A stretch of DNA of 64,000 nt from Poindextera sp036494815 (GTDB lineage: Bacteria > Pseudomonadota > Alphaproteobacteria > Caulobacterales > Caulobacteraceae), in contig DASXNV010000063.1 in the NCBI GenBank assembly GCA_036494815.1, positions 1 to 64,000 of the forward strand, given 5' to 3'. The notes below the pieces were generated by a model. That model was not told the origin of the DNA. It worked only from the letters and a program-made list of their open reading frames with translations, and searched no databases. Shown in pieces: positions 61,669-64,000 of the stretch (the first letter of the stretch is position 1; each line of letters opens with the position of its first letter). A program made the position numbers and the translations under genes.

Positions 61669-63036
61669 TCAATCTTCGCCGTAGCCTTCCGGCAGATCGT
61701 CGTCGGCCATAAGTTCGTCCTTGGTGACGGACTTATCGGTGACGGTGGCCTTGCCGAACAGCAGGTCGACGACCTTGTCTTCGTACAGCGGGGCGCGAAG
61801 CTGGGCCTGAGCGTTCTGGTTCTGGCGCAGGAGGTCGAAGATCTGCTGTTCCTGGCCGCGATAGCGCATGGCCTCCTCGCGGATGGCCTGCAGCAGCTCC
61901 TGCTCGGTGATCTCGACATTGTTCAGGCGACCGATCTCGGCCAGGACCAGGCCCAGGCGAACCCGGCGCTCGGCGATCTTGCGATATTCGCTCCGCAGGT
62001 CGTCCTCGCTCTTTCCCTCGTCGTCGGCCGGCAGCGAGCCGCTGTCCTTGTCGGACTGGACCTGCTTCCAGATCACCTCGAACTCAGCCTCGACCATGCG
62101 CGGCGGCAGCGGGAAATCGTGCCCCGTGTCCAGGGCGTCCAGGAGGGCGCGCTTGAGCTTGAAGCGCGAGGCGGCGGCGTAATTGTTTTCCAGCTGGCCG
62201 CGCAGGGCGGTCTTCAGGGCTTCCAGGTCGTCCAGACCCAGGCGCTTGGCGAATTCATCGTCGGCGGGCGCATCAACCGGCGCCTGGACGTCCTTCACCG
62301 TGACCGCGAACTCCGCGGCCTTACCCTTCAGACTCTCGGCCTGATAGTCCTCGGGGAAGGTCACCTTGACCACCACTTCGGCGCCGGTCTTGGTTCCGAC
62401 CAATTGTTCTTCAAAGCCGGGGATGAACTGGCCCGAACCCAGCACCAGCTGGGCGTCGCTGGCCGTGCCGCCGTCGAACGCCACGCCGTCGATGGTGCCG
62501 ACAAAGTCGATCACCAGCATGTCGCCGTCCTTGGCCTTCACCGACTTGCCCTTGCGGGTCTCATAGGTGCGGTTCTGCTTGGCCAGATCGGCCAGGGCTT
62601 CGTCGACCTCGGCGTCGGTCGGCGCATAGACCGGCTTTTCCAACTTCAATGAGGTCGGATCGACCGGGGTGAAGTCGGGCATAACCTCGATGGACAGCTC
62701 ATAGTCCAGGTCGGCCTCACCGGCGACGACCTTCTCCATGTCGGACTCGGGCTTCAGGTCCGGCTGCGAGGCGGCGCGCAGATTGTTGTCCGTCAACACC
62801 TTCTGGCTGGTCTCGCTGAGGGTCTGTTCGATCACCTCGACCATCAGCGCCTTGCCATGCAGGCGGCGCACATGGGCCAGCGGCACCTTGCCGGGGCGGA
62901 AGCCCTTGATCCGCATCTGTGGCGCGATCTCTTGGATTCGCGCGGACAGCTTTTCGCCAAGGTCGGCGGCGGGCACCTTGACACCATAGACTCGGCTGAG
63001 GCCTTCACCCGACTTTTCAACGATTTGCATCGACAT
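61669..63036 (-). CDS. tig: trigger factor chaperone
   Basis: Trigger factor binds the ribosome exit tunnel and helps nascent chains fold. The 455-residue protein has the ribosome-binding signature GFRPGKVPLAHV (about residues 45-56), a central FKBP-type isomerase domain (about 165-255, with DFVGTIDGVAFDGG and FIPGFEEQLVG) and the C-terminal helical arms. The start is 63036 or 63030 (two close ATGs). Order tig-clpP-clpX is the usual proteobacterial arrangement, here interrupted by cicA and neighbours. Confidence 0.97.
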   Translation of the reverse strand: MSMQIVEKSGEGLSRVYGVKVPAADLGEKLSARIQEIAPQMRIKGFRPGKVPLAHVRRLHGKALMVEVIEQTLSETSQKVLTDNNLRAASQPDLKPESDMEKVVAGEADLDYELSIEVMPDFTPVDPTSLKLEKPVYAPTDAEVDEALADLAKQNRTYETRKGKSVKAKDGDMLVIDFVGTIDGVAFDGGTASDAQLVLGSGQFIPGFEEQLVGTKTGAEVVVKVTFPEDYQAESLKGKAAEFAVTVKDVQAPVDAPADDEFAKRLGLDDLEALKTALRGQLENNYAAASRFKLKRALLDALDTGHDFPLPPRMVEAEFEVIWKQVQSDKDSGSLPADDEGKSEDDLRSEYRKIAERRVRLGLVLAEIGRLNNVEITEQELLQAIREEAMRYRGQEQQIFDLLRQNQNAQAQLRAPLYEDKVVDLLFGKATVTDKSVTKDELMADDDLPEGYGED

Positions 63037-63097
63037 CTTGATTTTTCGAAGGAAGCGCGATGGCCGCGGCGCCTTCGCCTTAGGGCTGAAACGAAAG

Positions 63098-63122
63098 GCG
63101 CCGCCGCATGATGCGGCGGCGC
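63098..63122 (-). terminator. hairpin terminator downstream of tRNA-Leu
   Basis: A perfect 12-bp inverted repeat, GCGCCGCCGCAT and its complement with a one-base centre, is followed on the minus strand by CTTTCGTTTC. It lies 60 bp after tRNA-Leu and before tig, consistent with a tRNA terminator. Confidence 0.6.
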
Positions 63123-63181
63123 GAACGGGCTCTTATGTCACGAGGTTTCGCGCCGTCCAAGTCCCGAGGCGAAATCTGACT

Positions 63182-63266
63182 TGGTGCGGATGAGAGGACT
63201 CGAACCTCCACGCCTTTCGGCGCTGGAACCTAAATCCAGTGCGTCTACCAGTTCCGCCACATCCGC
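63182..63266 (-). tRNA. tRNA-Leu (TAG)
   Basis: The 85-nt minus-strand sequence has acceptor GCGGATG/CATCCGC, D-arm GGCGGAACTGGTAGACGC, anticodon stem CTGGA/TCCAG with loop TTTAGGT (TAG, complement 63230-63232), a long variable arm (CGCCGAAAGGCG), T-arm GGTTCGAGTCC and encoded CCA. The long variable arm confirms a class II tRNA. Confidence 0.97.
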
Positions 63267-63388
63267 GCGCTTTCCCGATAGGGGATTTTGGGGAGCGGTG
63301 GCAAGCAGGGAGTTTGCCGTTGATGGATTGCCGAGCCGGCCTATAGCCGACGGGTTGAGGCTGAGCGCCGCCCACAGCAGACCAACTG

Positions 63389-63443
63389 ACTACGGCTTGT
63401 CCGCACTTTTCGCTTTGACCAAACTACGGCCTGTCCGTATCAA
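63389..63443 (+). promoter_or_regulatory. promoter of the toxin-antitoxin pair with direct-repeat operator
   Basis: TTGACC (63415-63420) and TATCAA (63438-63443) are separated by exactly 17 bp. The spacer holds ACTACGGCCTGTCCG (63423-63437), and a second copy with one mismatch lies upstream at 63389-63403. A repeat inside the promoter spacer is a good candidate for autorepression by the antitoxin. Confidence 0.6.
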
Positions 63444-63450
63444 TAGACCT

Positions 63451-63795
63451 GTGCAAACAGTTGCCGAAACCCCGGCCTTCATCCGCTGCGCCGACGTCGC
63501 CGGAATGACCGACGTAGAGCGCCAGGACGCGATCAATCAAATCGCAGCGAACCCGGCGGCTGGCGACCTGATGGTCGGCTCCGGCGGTTGTCGTAAGGTG
63601 CGGGTCGCCGGCCGCGGCAAAGGCAAGTCGGGCGGCTAGCGGCTCATCGCCCACAATGTCGGTGAAAACGTCCCCGTCTTCCTGCTCTGGGTGCTGTCCA
63701 AGGGACGCTCGGCCAATCTGACCAAGGCGCAAGTCAATGCGTTGGCGAAAGTATCGAAGGCGATCGTCGAGAGTCTTGCCCAGTTTGCCAACTGA
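63451..63795 (+). pseudogene. RelE/HigB2-like toxin gene with an in-frame amber stop
   Basis: The frame starts at GTG 63451 (MQTVAETPAFIRCADVAGMT), reaches RGKGKSGG and meets TAG at 63637-63639. In the same frame it then continues RLIAHNVGENVPVFLLWVLS and SKGRSANLTKAQVNALAKV to TGA at 63793. Family members read GKSGGYRVI or GKSGGVRVI here, so one base change from a Tyr codon would give the stop. These toxins cleave mRNA at the ribosome. As read, only the first 62 residues are made, without the C-terminal strands, so the toxin should be inactive. Confidence 0.8.
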
Positions 63796-63828
63796 GCCTC
63801 GACCGACCCAAGCAAGAGGATGATGAGC

Positions 63829-64000
63829 ATGATAGAATCCGATTGTGCGGGGATCATGGAAGGCCTGAACGACGCCGCGGCGATCCTTCGCGGCGAGGCT
63901 GATCCTAAGGCCTGCCGCGTACATGTCCCCGAAACCGTAGACATCCGCGCCATGCGCAAGCAGCTGCACATGACCCAGGCCCAGTTCGCGGACAGTTTCG
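63829..64000 (+). CDS. HigA2/NadS-like Xre antitoxin, 5' part (runs off the window)
   Basis: The 57 visible codons read MIESDCAGIMEGLNDAAAIL, then HVPETVDIRAMRKQLHMTQA and QFADSF, where the helix-turn-helix begins. The layout (SxxEGLN-like start, VPxxxDIRAIR, then MTQAxFA) matches antitoxins found after RelE/HigB2-type toxins. AGAGG lies about nine bases before the ATG at 63829; ATGs at 63820 and 63823 are alternatives. It begins 33 bp after the toxin frame ends. The C-terminus lies outside the window. Confidence 0.8.
   Translation, partial: MIESDCAGIMEGLNDAAAILRGEADPKACRVHVPETVDIRAMRKQLHMTQAQFADSF

Noticed and set aside
63424..63969. 181-codon minus-strand frame opposite the toxin-antitoxin genes
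   Set aside because: The plus strand carries recognisable toxin and antitoxin sequence with promoter and ribosome binding site; the antisense frame has no motif.

Overview
The window is a GC-rich (roughly two-thirds G+C by eye) chromosomal segment of an alphaproteobacterium, most likely a member of the Caulobacteraceae (Caulobacter/Phenylobacterium type). This is inferred from gene content and order: trpE..trpGDC-lexA-comEC-gltX-gltA; lpxB-lpxI-lpxA-fabZ-lpxD-skp-bamA-rseP-dxr-cdsA-uppS-frr-pyrH; a 14-gene nuo locus followed by birA-coaX-rnj; and lon-clpX-cicA-clpP-tig. The lipid A hydrolase LpxI, a cicA-type HAD protein between clpX and clpP, and a GAAC-N7-GAAC LexA box before lexA all fit. 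No prophage, CRISPR array or complete insertion sequence was seen.

Layout. 1-360: the end of an unidentified gene and a 209-bp element with 38-bp inverted repeats. 361-9384: tpiA (minus), then ppiD-trpE, trpG-trpD-trpC, an unknown 292-codon gene and lexA. 9365-11530: a comEC remnant with frameshifts and stops. 11610-14396: gltX and gltA. 14707-15812: two small stress or unknown genes. 16003-29233: one long minus-strand block for envelope biogenesis (CDP-diacylglycerol, undecaprenyl diphosphate, isoprenoid precursor, lipid A, BAM complex), headed by pyrH and frr. 29465-30029: a cold-shock gene with promoter, long leader, terminator and a repeat that supplies the rnj stop codon.

30025-50930: rnj, coaX, birA and the nuo locus, all on the minus strand. 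NADH dehydrogenase I is complete (nuoA-N), but extra genes are woven into it: two small membrane proteins and an FAD monooxygenase between nuoE and nuoF, a four-helix membrane protein between nuoF and nuoG, and a 51-codon frame fitted between nuoM and nuoN with gaps of 3 and 1 bp. An intrinsic terminator lies between nuoI and nuoJ. 51107-54399: tRNA-Asp, a methyltransferase, a glycosyltransferase, a membrane protein and tRNA-Val. 54500-63036: the proteostasis block hup, lon (with a sigma-32-like promoter), clpX, cicA, an 89-residue protein, a single-domain response regulator, clpP and tig. 63182-64000: tRNA-Leu and a toxin-antitoxin pair whose toxin has an in-frame amber codon.

The most notable points are the hidden or inserted genes in nuo, the inverted-repeat element at 145-353, the eroded comEC, and the toxin gene silenced by one stop codon next to an apparently intact (though truncated by the window) antitoxin with a repeat-containing promoter. 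All family assignments were made by reading motifs in the translated sequence; no database search was run.
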